Assembly: GCA_907165065.1 (NCBI GenBank)
Contig: OU015550.1
Location: 3,374,001 to 3,438,000, forward strand
DNA: 64,000 nt
Reading direction: 5' to 3'
From: Caprimulgus europaeus
Taxonomy: Eukaryota; Chordata; Aves; Caprimulgiformes; Caprimulgidae
In this document: positions 45,601-57,213 of the stretch, piece after piece
Layout: the number at the start of each line of letters is the position of its first letter
Position numbering within the stretch: the stretch's first letter is position 1
Made by a program: the position numbers and the translations under genes
Notes under the pieces: generated by a model
Database searches by the model: none
Told to the model about the DNA's origin: nothing
Seen by the model: the letters and a program-made list of their open reading frames with translations, nothing else

Positions 45601-48600
45601 TGACTGCTGTGGGTGCAGGGCTCTTGAGAATGGGTAGGAAGCCAGTAGGAAGGTTGTTCCTCTTCCCTTTTATTTTCCTTTTTATTTGTACTAACCTTTC
45701 CATTCCAGTGGTCCTATCAACCATTAGGCTTTCTTAAACTGGAGCTGCCTATACTGGGAGGGATGTGCTCTTAGTAAATGTGAAAGATGCTACAATCTGA
45801 ACAGACAAGATGGGTAGAAAAAGGATAAGAGTGAAGCCAAGGGACAGCACATCAGTGACAAACCCGGGATGTGACTCTGAACTGTGTCTCAAACCAGCTC
45901 TGCCTCCATCTGTCTGCTGTGGCCCAGATGCCAGCATGGAAATCTCTTGCTTATGCCTTGAATCTGGGGTTAAGCTGGCTTCCTCTTCTTCCTGCAATTC
46001 TGGCCTCATTCAATCTTACCCAGAAAAAAATCCCTCTTGAATAGTGCATGTGCCTGTGCTGTTGTGGCATGTTCATGCTGTCAGCAAGGCAAGAGAGTCC
46101 CTTTGGTGCTGGAGTGGAAAGAGACCTCATTTCGAGTGTGGGATGCCACCTTGAGCATCCTCTGGCATCCTTCACAGCTGCCTCCGTGACCTGCTCTTGC
46201 AGTGAGTGGATCTGGCAGGGATTTTCTTCTCCTGTGAGCAGGCTCCAGATTTACTCCCACTCCTGAGAGGTCTGAAAATGCTCTGCCCTCCCAGGGAGAA
46301 TCCCCATGGCAGATCTTCCCAGTGCTGGGCACAGCCAGCCCTGCTCGTGCCAGCCTAGGAGCTGCTGACCGTGCCAGGGCACAGGAGAGGATCCCATCTG
46401 CTCTCAGATCGTGGCCTCGTGCTGGCTCTGTCCCTCCTGCCTGGCTGTTCCAGAGGATGTTAGAACTACACGTTAAATAACTTTGGGTTTGGCACCTCTC
46501 CCTTTGATTCTCTGTAAAGTGATGGCAGAGACAGAATCGTTGGTTGGTTGTAAAAACAAAGCAGCACCCTCAAACGAGCAATCACTAGAGGAACAAAGGG
46601 GCATATGGAACACCTATAAATCTCCATACTGTGTTTACATGGTACAGGATTTTTTAAATGGCTTTTTTTTTTGTCTTTTTCCAAGTAAGAATTGTATTTT
46701 AACAGATGGGCAGTGTAAACTGGAACATCATTCATCAGGCGCTGGAGAAGGGCAGGATTTTGTTAAATACCTCAAGTCTGAAGCCTGTATCCTGGTAGTG
46801 CTGTGATTTACTTATTTTCTCATCTTCTCCTTAGAACTTTCCAAGCAAAGCCTGCTGCCTGATGGGCATGGGAGGGGTGGAAGATGAAATCTCCAGCAGG
46901 AAAAAGCCCTTGTTGAGGCTTTGGCTGTACCTAGGTCAATAGGATCTCAGCAGCACTGTGGAGCACAGGGATGGGCAGCTATGGAATAAGGCACTGCTCC
47001 TGCTCAGTGTGCAAGAAGAAGGTGGTGGATCCCCCCACTCCAGTTTTCCTTGGGATCGACACTGGTGCCTGGCTTTTGTCTTCTCCCTGCTCCTCCCTCT
47101 CTTGCAGCAGCACAGCCTGCTTTGTGCCTGTCGCTGCTGTCATGCTGCTCAGAGCAGCCGTTCCAATTAGGCTCCTTGTCTGGCTCCAGGAGCCTCAAAG
47201 GGCTACGTGCTTTCCTCATCGACCTCTGGTTCTGTTACACTTCTGTGTCAGCCTAGTAGGGTTTGGGACAAGAAAGACTCTAGATAGCTTATTAGAGATT
47301 AAAATGCCATATTGTGAATTTCTTTTTGAAGGGAGAATTTTGGATGCCCTGGTCTACCTTGTCTGTGCTGAGGAAGCATCCTAGGCTATGGCTGGGGTAG
47401 GGTGAGGGCTGGCTTTAGGGTACCAAGGGTTGCAGATCCTGTGGCCTGATGCTGCTGGGGCTGTTCCTGTTCAGTTTAAGCACCTTTTGGGGGTTTTTTG
47501 TTTGGTTTTGTTTTGGATTTTTTTTTTAATATGGTGCTAGGGGAGGCCCCAAGCTGATGGCAATCTCTGGCTACGTGAGATAGAGCAGAGAAGCAACTCA
47601 AGGCTCAGGTTTATTATGAGAAAGAAGTTCAAATCCCCATTGGCCTGGGTGCTGGGAGGATGCAGAGCTCACACTTGGATGGGACAGGACAGGTGACATG
47701 TTGGGGAGCAGCACTGGCATCATCCTTATCCTGCATGTGCACAGGGGTCAGGTGAATTTAGGGGCTGGGAGCAAGGACAGTGTTTTGCTCTGCTGTTTGT
47801 CCTGCTCCCAAAGCTGCATGGGAGCCCTCAGCTGTGAGCAGCAGAGGGTGGTTTGTCTCTGCTTTTTGGAGATGGTGGCCTTCAGCCAGTCCTGTTGGGT
47901 TTGAGTGGCCAAAGGGACAGGGAGGTGGAAGTGGTATTGCCTTGGCTGTGTATCCATCGTTGCCTGTAACCTCCTCACGGAGCATCAGCTCTGAATCTGC
48001 ACAGTAAATCCCCAAACTCTGGTCTTTAGTTTCTGTTTGTCTCCTGCCACATCTTTTCTTACAGTCCATCAACATTTGCATTGCTGCCTTTCTGGCCAAG
48101 AGCCAGGTCATCTCCATGACTGCAGGGAACAGCAGCCAGGGACTGGAGCCACAAGTTCCCAGCAAATACAAACTGATGTGTAACCGTGTTTTAATGTCAA
48201 GTTTTCATTAAAAATGGACTAAGAGATTAAGATGTTCATCTGCCTTGGAGGGAGTGACTCTATAACTCGGCTTGCGTGCGCTCACAGAGTGTTGCTAATC
48301 TCCAAACTCGATCCAGATCACGTGTGCATGGACTGCTTGTGTGTGGAAACCTCTCTTTCTCCCGGCAGTGAGAGCTGGAGCTCAGTGAGCCCTCCTTGGG
48401 CTTCATGTAGCTTCCCACTGACACAAAGCTCTTGGGTTTCCTTCCCTTCTTCAGACTCATACACTGGCTTTTTATGTACCAGCCATCCCATGGTTTGAAG
48501 ACCCTGCCAGGAGCTGCACTGGGGTCAGCAGACCCATGGCTGATACCTGCCATATCAGCAGACCTACAGCTGATGTGAGACCCTGAGATCTTGTACTGGG

Positions 48601-48718
48601 CATTGTTAGAAGATGCTTTGAATGTTGCAAGGATGGCAATGGCCATTGAGAAGGCCTTTGAAAGCAACTGGAATGTTCCTCTCTGCTATGGTGGAAGAGA
48701 TTTAGGATCATCTGAAAG
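36648..48718. other. Intergenic, no gene recognised
   Basis: Twelve kilobases with no convincing exon. Minor contents are (TG)8 at 38609-38624, a TTTTG-rich run at about 40385-40407, a T/G-rich run at about 47485-47528 and a lone octamer ATTTGCAT at 41775-41782. Short open frames occur on both strands without homology. Confidence 0.5.
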
Positions 48719-48840
48719 TCACAGAATGGTTTGGTTTGGGAGGGACCTTAAATCTCATCCAGTTCCAACCTCCCTGCCATCAGCAGGGACACCTTCCACT
48801 AGATCAGGTTCCTCAAAGCCTCATCCAACCTGGCCTTGAC
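48719..48840 (-). mobile_element. CR1 LINE 3'-end fragment
   Basis: The text TCACAGAATGGTTTGGTTTG, then GGAGGGACCTTAAATCTCAT and GGGACACCTTCCACTAGATC, is the inverted CR1 tail. It is of the same subtype as the copy at 634-816 and is also 5'-truncated. Confidence 0.9.
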
Positions 48841-50869
48841 AATCTTATCCTTTGGCCTTTCTTAAGTGTGAAATAGCCTTAGAAGGATTGGAGCTGCTTT
48901 GGCAAGAGACTATTTGATTCCTGGCTTTTCTTTCTCCCCCTCTGCTTGTTTTCATCTCCTATAAGCATTCATCTAGAAATTCCCCTTGGCCAAGGTTGGA
49001 TTGATGCCTCTGGGGCAATCAGTTGTATTCTGCTGCTGTTAGTAGTTTTAAAGGCAGTAAAGTTGGGTCCTTGAAGTGCTGTCAGTAATCATTTTTATGG
49101 TGGTCAGATTGCTCATTAGCACACTTGTTGTCAGATATTTAAGCTGGAAAGAAATCTATAGTCCTTGCATTTTTAACTTGATAACCATTCAGTAGAACAA
49201 ATAGAGTTGGAAATTAAAGCAGAGCTGGACTGGAAGAAATAGTGCTGAGCACTCACCTTTTACCCCAAAGGTCTATGGAGACAGGTGCTTTGAGAACACA
49301 GCTTGGGGGAACACATATATTCCCAGCCTACAGCAAGGTAATCACAGCTCAGCTTTACAAGGGTGAGTAACCTGGAGGTTGGTTGGGATGTGGAGGTGGC
49401 CCTAAAACAGGTATGGTGAAAGCATCTGCTCTGAGTCTGGGGTAAAAAAAAAACAAGGGCTGGATCAGAACATTAATTTTCAGGTCACATACCAAAAGAA
49501 ACAGCCCAAGAGGTCCTAAATGATGGTTCCCAGAATTTGAAAGCAACTGGCTGGAGAAAATACTGGAGGATATGGTGCAGGAATGGCTTTTCCTAAAGGC
49601 AGGGTCCTTGGTGGCTGGTTGGAAACTGCTCCATGTCCTGGTATGCAATGTGGGAGATGTCCTGGGCATCCAAGGTGCTGGGCACAGCTGAGCATCAGGA
49701 TGAGTCAGTATTTCCTTTGCCACGCTTTAAATTCCAGCAGAAAAAGTAAAGGATTGGGGGATTGTGTTGGGGTTTCTTGACATTTTTTTTGTACAACATT
49801 TTGGGATTCAGTTGGAGACAAGGTGCTGTGCAGATGCGAGCTCGTTAGAAGATCATTATCATTATTTACCTGCTGTGTCTGTCTGTCTCTAAATAGCATT
49901 AGCTGCCAGCCTATTTATCTGTGTTCCCCTTTTACCATTAGAGTGGCAAAACACCAGCTTGCCCCATTTCCCACCCCCAGCAAAATGATCACGCAGGGCT
50001 CTGTGTTACGGGAGATTGAGGGGCATGAAACCAGACTGTGCCCTGGGTTCAATCCATCCTGTGCTTACAGGGGAAAATTCAGATTATTTTTTTTAAATTG
50101 TTATTATTATTATTATTATTTTAAAGCCTTGAGATTTAACGAGTGTGACCAGGCAAAGCAGCCAGCCCTCACCCATCCCTGCCTGTCCCCTCGGCAGCCT
50201 GTGCTGCTCTGTGTAACATTGTGCTCGTGTTGCTCAGAGAAGATAATTAATATGAGGAAGCGAAAAAAAATGTGTCTTGCACTTTTTACAGCCTCTAACC
50301 CTATTAGTCAGGCCATTTGGAGTCCGGGGAGGGCTGTTTCTTGCTGGAATAGATTGCAAATGGATTGAGTTCCATTACGTTGTTAATTAAAAGGAATAGA
50401 ATAAAAAAAAAAACCCAAACCAAGGGGGAGGAGAAGCAGCAATGGAGTTGTCTGAAACTTTGGAAGGAAAATGAGGGGTTTTTGGGTATTTTCCACTGGT
50501 GCATTCATGTGCATTACCTTGCTGCTTTGTCCACTGTGGGTTTTCTTGCTCTTGAGCATCCCAAGTGCTTTCCTGTCCCACTGCCACCCCAAATGTCCTG
50601 GCTGAAGACCAGGAGGGTCCGTAGCACAGTGCAGAGAGAGGCAGCAGCACTGAACGTCGAGACTGTGCAGGCAGCAGGCCAGGGATTACTGCAGAGAGAA
50701 GCTGGAGGAGGCTGGAGCCAGCCCAGGTTTGGAGAGCCCAGCGCCACAGTCGGGATGCGGGAGCAGCGAGCGGGTGACGCTGCGAGGGAGCCGTCCCTCT
50801 CCCGGTACATCAAGGCAGCGCTGTCAGACTTTCATGAGCGCTATCGGTTGCCCAAAGCTCTCAGCACAC
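48841..50869. other. Intergenic, no gene recognised
   Basis: Contains a (TTA)7 microsatellite at 50101-50121. The right part (about 50590-50900) is richer in CpG than its surroundings and is open for 179 codons on the + strand, but the product has no recognisable domain. Confidence 0.5.
50101..50121 (+). repeat. (TTA)7 microsatellite
   Basis: Seven TTA units follow a T-rich run. It is a simple repeat, likely length-variable between individuals. Confidence 0.9.
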
Positions 50870-51080
50870 TGACTCAGTTTGTAACACGGCCCCGCAGCCT
50901 GTGATGTGCCAGACGTGGCGTGTCTAAGAAGCTGGGCTGTCTCTTATCAGCCGTTCGCACTGTCTCAGAACCCTTCTGCTAAGTGTCTTTTGTACCCTAA
51001 TAAACTGATAAGCTGCTGGTAATCCTCCCGATCGCTGATAGACAGGGCAGCCCTGCTCTCCCGTGCCTGCACAGATAAGG
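50870..51080. promoter_or_regulatory. Candidate enhancer: AP-1 site plus four GATA motifs
   Basis: TGACTCA lies at 50870-50876. GATA motifs follow at 50943-50950 (CTTATCAG, inverted), 51006-51012 (TGATAAG), 51036-51041 (TGATAG) and 51073-51079 (AGATAAG). Three of the four have the extended core preferred by GATA factors. An AATAAA lies at 50999-51004 but without transcript evidence. Clusters of this kind occur in enhancers active in blood, endothelium or midbrain neurons; which, if any, applies here is unknown. Confidence 0.35.
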
Positions 51081-54000
51081 CAGCTCTTTGCCAGTGGGCA
51101 GCGGGTGATGTGGGAGCCTGTGGAGCAGCGAGCCCCCCGCCAGCCACAGCCCAAGGGTGGGCTTGGGGGGAGCGTGTAGCCTGATCCAGCACACCCCTGC
51201 TTTGCTTTGTGCTCAGAGAGGGGGTGGGACTTGGTTACAGAGCGATGAGGATGGGCTGGGCAAGCCCTGTCTTAGCCTGATGAAGGGGTTTTGCATCGCT
51301 CAGGCAGGTGGGCTCGTGTCCTGGGTCTGTTCTGCAGAGCATGGGCACAACTCACCCCTCCAAAGCTGCTTCCTGATCGGCTGTGAGCCTGTGGTGGGCC
51401 AGGGCACGGAGTCCTGCTGAGTGCCAGGGCCACAGCGGATTAGCAGAGGATAATTGAAAAGAAACGGAAGGAGGGAGAGAGCAAGGGAGAAAACATGAGT
51501 TTTCTCCTCTCCCCTCGCTGTTACAACGCTGTTCTGCTCGCTGCTGTCAGGAGAAGGGCAGGAGAGAGCTGTGGAGCTGCTTTTGGTGTTATCTGAGGTC
51601 TTCCCTGTGTACCTCAGCTGCTGCAGTATGAACAGGTTCTGTCCTAGGACTGTTGGCCACCTGGTATGTGGGGTGAGCAAAAGCATCTCCAGTCTCCCTT
51701 CATCCAGCACCAGCATGAGGCTGAAACACAGCATCACTTCCCCCTGGACACCCTATCCCAGCTTCCCAGGGACCAGCATGCAGCTGGGATCATTGGAGGG
51801 TGCAGTGGGTAAGCACCTCAGCTCAGGCAAGGGACCACTGTGCCTCTTGTAGTCACTTGTGCTCACATCAGCATCATTTAATTTGCCACGTGGTAGGGAG
51901 GAAGGGAGGAATTTTTACCATCTTGTCAGCATTCTCCTTGGGGGCAGCTGATCTTTGGCCTGTTGTAGCCACAGCCCTTGTTTAGCAGAATCAGGGCTTG
52001 TTCTTGTTTCTTCCAGTGGAAAACAACTAATTAGCAGAAGGTATGCTGGAGCCCTGGAGACTCTCCTGTTCTCCTGCTTTTCTTGGCCAGTACAAGGGTG
52101 GAGTGTCTGTCTCCTGGCACTGAGCAACACCATGGGCTCACCCCTGTGTCTTCTTTCTCCCCTGCTCCTCACGTGTTTCAGGTTTAACACTCACTGCTCC
52201 CTCTCTTTGATACAGGGTTTGGAGCTGGGGGCATAAAATCAAAAGTAGGATCAATTTTTTCCCTCTGCTTTCTCTCCTTAATTGTGTGCATTTATGTATC
52301 TGTTTGCTGCTGCTGGAGCGAGTGGGCTCAGCCCAGCAACCTGCTGTGTGGGGATTGGAAATGAAGTATCCAGGAGATGCTGACAGCCTGCTCACGAAGG
52401 CTTGATCAATCAGTATGTAATAGAAAAATGGCTCTGGCTCCAAAAGGGAATGGGAAGCAGAGGATTTGATTAAAAAGTAAGACAGGAGCTGGTTAGAGGG
52501 GACATCTCTTGGAGGTGGATGAATCACCAGGTAGTTACAGAGAGAGGGTTTGGCTTGAGAGCAAAGTGAGGGGAATTGCATGCACCCGTGGGCTGAGGAG
52601 CAGCCTTGCACATCACTGAATATGTTGTGGGTTTCTCTTTGCCTGATGGAGATCTTGGGATAGGAGAGGTGAAGCTGTGGGCAGAGACAGGGGTGGGTCT
52701 GTACTGCAAGGGAGCAGTGCTGCCTGGGCTGGACCCTGGGAGCAGGGCATGGGCATTTAAACTGGGAAGCATCAAACCCAAAGCCTGAATCCATTTGAGG
52801 AAGAGACCAATCGTACCCAGATTGCAAACCTTGATGTCTTGAGTTGATGTTAGAGACTGGCTGTGGATCCCTGCTGCTGCCTGTGAGCTCCTTGGGGCAA
52901 GAGCTGGGCTGGGCTCCTCTGGGTGCCTGCAGCCTGGTCCTTGTCCTGTTGGCATTTGACATGGGCAAACAGGCACTAAATAATCGGCAGCCTATCGATC
53001 CAAGGTCACCCATGCCAGGGCGTGATCGATAGAAACAGACAGCTGAGTGGTTCTGTAATAAAGTGCCTTCACCTTAGTGGATTTGGGCGAGAGCAGGGGT
53101 ATGGGAGATTAAATCCTCCTGCCATCGACAGCTCGTCAAGCAGAAGATATATTAGTGAAGAAAAATTATGTTTCCTGAGCCTTGATGGGAAGAATTGAGC
53201 TGCTGGGAACTGTTTGTGTTCTTTGGGGGAACATCAGCCAAGAGAACAGCTCTGCTGCCTCCCACCATCCCGCTCCCAGCATCGGCTGGCAGGGAACTTC
53301 CCAAGCAGCAGCAAAGCCTTTGAGGGCTTTGAAGGGATTAAGGAATCAGAGAGGGAATTTGCTGTGGCTGCTGCTGCAGCCCAGCATGAGGCTGCTGGCC
53401 AGAGGGATGGTGCAGATCTGTCTGTGCCATGCTAAAATCCAGCTGCCATCGATGCCCTTCCCAGTATGATGGGCAGTAAAGGGCATCACATCGTGACCCT
53501 GCAGTGCCTGGGCTGCTCTGGAGCCCATGGAGAGAAAGAGACTGGGAAGCACCATGTTCTCAGCAGGTTCCAGGACCTGTCCCTCTCCCCACATGAGGAG
53601 GGAGGGGAAGGCAGTCTCTGAACCATGGCAAGGTCTGGTGGGATCAGGCTGCTGTTGTCTGAAGCAGAGAAATGAAAGGTTTGGGCATCTCCAGGCTGCT
53701 CTGTCCATCTCTTACCTACTAAACCCCCTTACCTGGCTGCAACCTTGCAGCAGGAAGGAGAGAAAGTGAATAACACTTAAACCTGTGCAGGCTCAGGGTG
53801 GCAGGAGCCCTCTGACATCTCCCTCCACCTGTTTTTCAAGACAAACTTTCTGCTGTGATCCTCACACGGCTTTTATTGAGCTCTATTTCCTCCAGCCTAA
53901 CTACAGAAAAGAAATTGGCAGCAAACGCTCTGGCGGGCAGCGGGGAACGGCAGCAGCCGGCTGTCAGGGCCCCTGGGGTTTTATTGCCCTGCCAAACACC

Positions 54001-56314
54001 TACATCATGGTGACACGAACATAATTACATATCGGACTGAGGAGGATGAAGCGCCCGGCACCTCCTAAATGTGTCAACATGATTTGAGAGGTTTGGGCTT
54101 GGCTGGACTTCTCAGGCATTAGATTTTAGACTCCAATGACATGGGCATCCGGAGGATCAATAGCTGCACACCTTAAAGCAACTGGCTGGAAGGTGAGGGA
54201 CTGGGGCGTTGGCTGGCTGGGAGGATGATGAAGTTGATGTCTAAGTTGGGTTTGGGTTTAGTCACTCTTCCTTCTTGCTGGGAAGAGGAAATTTTGTGGG
54301 CATCTCTATCCCACATCAGCTGGACACAGATGCTCTGATCCTTCTTGTGCAGCAGAGCATCTTCCAGGTTCACTGGTAATCCCATGTCTCAAATCCAGAC
54401 ACGTCACCTTGTGCTGACAGCAAAGAGCTGAGTTGAGTTGGGTTTGGAGAAGAGTTAAAAAGAGAGAAAAGAAAAAGAGAAAAGAGAAGCAAGTGTCTGC
54501 TGGCTGGGGTCCCTCTGATGGCCAGTGCAGATGGCTGCTGGTGCAGGAGGCATAGCATTGTGGTGGGAGAAGAGCCAAAATCCAAAACCTTTGAACAAAA
54601 CCTGAGATTTTTCCCTGAGTTTTCTTGTGGTAAGCTTTGGGAATAACCAATTTGATCTCTTTGCAAAAAGAGCTGAGGTTCCTGGAGTTCTTGTCCCCTC
54701 CAGCTCAAACTCATGGCATTAGGTACGTGGCACTTTCCAGTGACTGATGAGCAGTTAATTAAAACATCCATTGATTACTCATTAACCCTGCACACTCTGC
54801 TTCGGGACAGTCCTGCTGTCAGCTCCCTTCCCTCTCTCATCCAGTGCAGCCTAGCCTGGACCCCTTCCCCTCTTTGAACTTTCTCTCCTCCCATCTCTCA
54901 GATGGACAAAGAGCCAAGTGTCCCCAGTGTCCCTCTCTGTCCCCAGTGTGTTCCCAGGACCAGGGTCCCCCTCCACACCAGAGAAGGTTTGCACGTGTGT
55001 CCTCCCCTGTGTGCTGGCAGATTGTTCAGCCCAACCTATATCTCACCCCATTTGTTTGATGTGACAAATTAATTTCCCCGATGCAGAAGCTTTGCCTTGG
55101 CTCCCTGACTCTCCTGTCATGTTTCTCAAACTGTCCCCAGATCAGCCAAAGTTTGTGGCACCTGTCTGGGGCTCCCCTGCCTGCTCTACCAGCCCCAATT
55201 ACCCAGCACAACTCAAGGGGAAAACACCTGCAAAACAAATTGAATGTTTTTAAGTGCAAATTGGTTTTTCAGTTGCTCAAGATTTCAAGTGGCACTACTG
55301 CAAAATAATATTATTTTTAGGGCAAGTGTCTTTGGAATACAGGGGTTTTAAATCTATTTTTTTTTAGGTTGTTTTGGAGGAGAGTTTCGTGCGGGGAGGG
55401 CAGGGGGGCTGGGAAGAGGCACGTGGCTTGGGTTGTTTGGGGACACAGAGTGAAATGCTGTAAGTTTTTTAGCTGGTTCCTGATATTGTACAAGGAAGGC
55501 AGGTCCTGGGGGGGGGTTTGTATTGGGATTCCTTGGATTGCCATCAGGAAACAGCCGGTGGGTGAATCTCACCCCTGCACTACTGGCCTCATCCACTTCC
55601 AGACTGATGCCACGTCGCAGGGAAGGGAGGAAACATGGTACTGTGGTCTGAAACGAGCTGAGAAGTGCCTGTGCATGATCTTGTTCCTATTCAAGGGGAT
55701 CCCATTATCTGAGGGGGTGACCTTGGACCTGTACCTGCTAGATACAAACACGGACAGTGCTGCTGCGGCTCCTGCCGAGGCTCTGAGCAGAGTTCAGCAC
55801 CGCTCTCCAAACCTCCCCTTCTCAGCGTGCTCTCCACAGTCTTCATTTCCACTAAATCACCTGCATCAGTTTGGCTCAGCGGCAGGAAAGCCATGTTCAG
55901 GGTGGGATGGTTGATCTTTTATGACATTTACCGCCACTCATGTCAGAGCGAGCGCCTGTTTAATTCACTTGTTGCTATGCCATCCGTCAATCACTATAAA
56001 TGTTATACCAGCAACCTGTCACCCGAGGGGTGTGCTCAGGGATGTGTGCATGGGGCGTTGGATGGGCCTGAGAAGTGATATGCCACCCCTGAAGAATTTT
56101 TTGGGAGGGGACATCCATGTCTAACCAGTGTTGTTAGGTCCCTTGTCACCAACACACAAGCCTTGGCGATGGGCTGGGACAAGAAGCTTATTTATTTCCT
56201 TGCAGCTTATTTATTTGCTGCTTTGCTGTTCATCCCCCCCCACCCAGCAAACACCTTCCTTTCATTTGGAAAGCAGGAGGCTCCTGTTGACATTCAAGAG
56301 GTGAAAATTTGTGA
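51081..56314. other. Intergenic, no gene recognised
   Basis: Contains the longest intergenic open frame of the window (minus strand, 52138-53013, 291 codons), which has no recognisable domain and is treated as chance. No repeat family was identified. Confidence 0.5.
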
Positions 56315-56398
56315 GGTTTTTGGGGCGGGGTGGGTGGTTTTTGGGGCGGGTTGCGTGGTTTTTGGGGCGGGTTGCGTGGTTTTTGAGGCAGGTTGCAT
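56315..56398 (+). repeat. G-rich 21-bp tandem repeat, four copies
   Basis: The unit GGTTTTTGGGGCGGGTTGCGT begins at 56315, 56336, 56357 and 56378. The two central copies are identical and the outer two carry a few changes. The first copy contains GGGGCGGGGTGGGTGG, so a G-quadruplex is possible. Because 21 is a multiple of three, the short open frame across it has a seven-residue repeat, which is not evidence of a protein. Confidence 0.92.
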
Positions 56399-56853
56399 GC
56401 TCAGCAGCCCACGTAACAGCAACCATCAACAACAAAAAACCCAGCAGCAAAAGACAAAATAGCTTTAGGTTTCAAGTTCTTGCCCTTTGCAGGAAATTAT
56501 ATTAACACATCTGGGAGCTTGTGTGTAATAACAAAGATGAAATTCCAGTGATGCCTTGTTTGGGTGAAGGCAGGCTTGTAGGAGCTGTTTGAGCTCACTT
56601 TTCTTGTGAACACTCAGCATTTTGATTGATCTTTTGGCAAAGATATAAAACCGTGCCAGCTTTGTCTGACTCTGTTATTTTAGTGATGACATTTTGTACG
56701 GCTCCCGTGCGTGCAGGTGTAAAAAGAAATGACACGCGCTGATTCCCACTGCACGCGGCTGTAACTCCACGGGGTGATGCTGCTGGTGCTGTAAACATCT
56801 GCTTAAAGCTCAGCACTTCCTGCAGCACCACTTGCACTTGGGTGTGGATCATC

Positions 56854-57213
56854 TTTGGGGACCTGATCAATGTCTTTGGGGATCTGATCAATGTCTATAA
56901 ATGTCTGAAATGTGGGGGCCAAATGTATGGGGCTGGGCTCTTGTCAGTGGTGCCCAGTGACAGGACAAGGGGCAATGGGCACAAACTGGGACACCAGAAG
57001 TTCCAGAAAAACTTAAGGAAAAACTTCTTTCCTGTGAGGGTGCCGGAGCCCTGGGCCAGGCTGCCCAGAGAAGGTGTGGAGTCTCCATCTCTGGAGATGT
57101 TCAAACCCACCTGGACACTTTCCTGTGCAACCTGGTGTAGGGACCCTGCTTTGGCAGGGGGGTTGGACTGGATGATCTCCTGAGGTCCCTTCCAACCCCA
57201 CCATTCTGGGATG
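56854..57213 (+). mobile_element. CR1 LINE 3' end, the longest CR1 copy in the window
   Basis: This sense-strand CR1 runs from the GATCAATGTCTATAAATGTC segment through CAGTGGTGCCCAGTGACAGG, AACTTCTTTCCTGTGAGGGT and GGTTGGACTGGATGATCTCC to the terminus CCATTCTGGGATG. Its 5' edge carries a 21-bp tandem duplication (TTTGGGGACCTGATCAATGT at 56854, and again at 56875 with one change). Confidence 0.93.

Noticed and set aside
50045..50055. GGGTTCAATCC, similar to a tRNA B box
   Set aside because: No A box or cloverleaf could be found around it.
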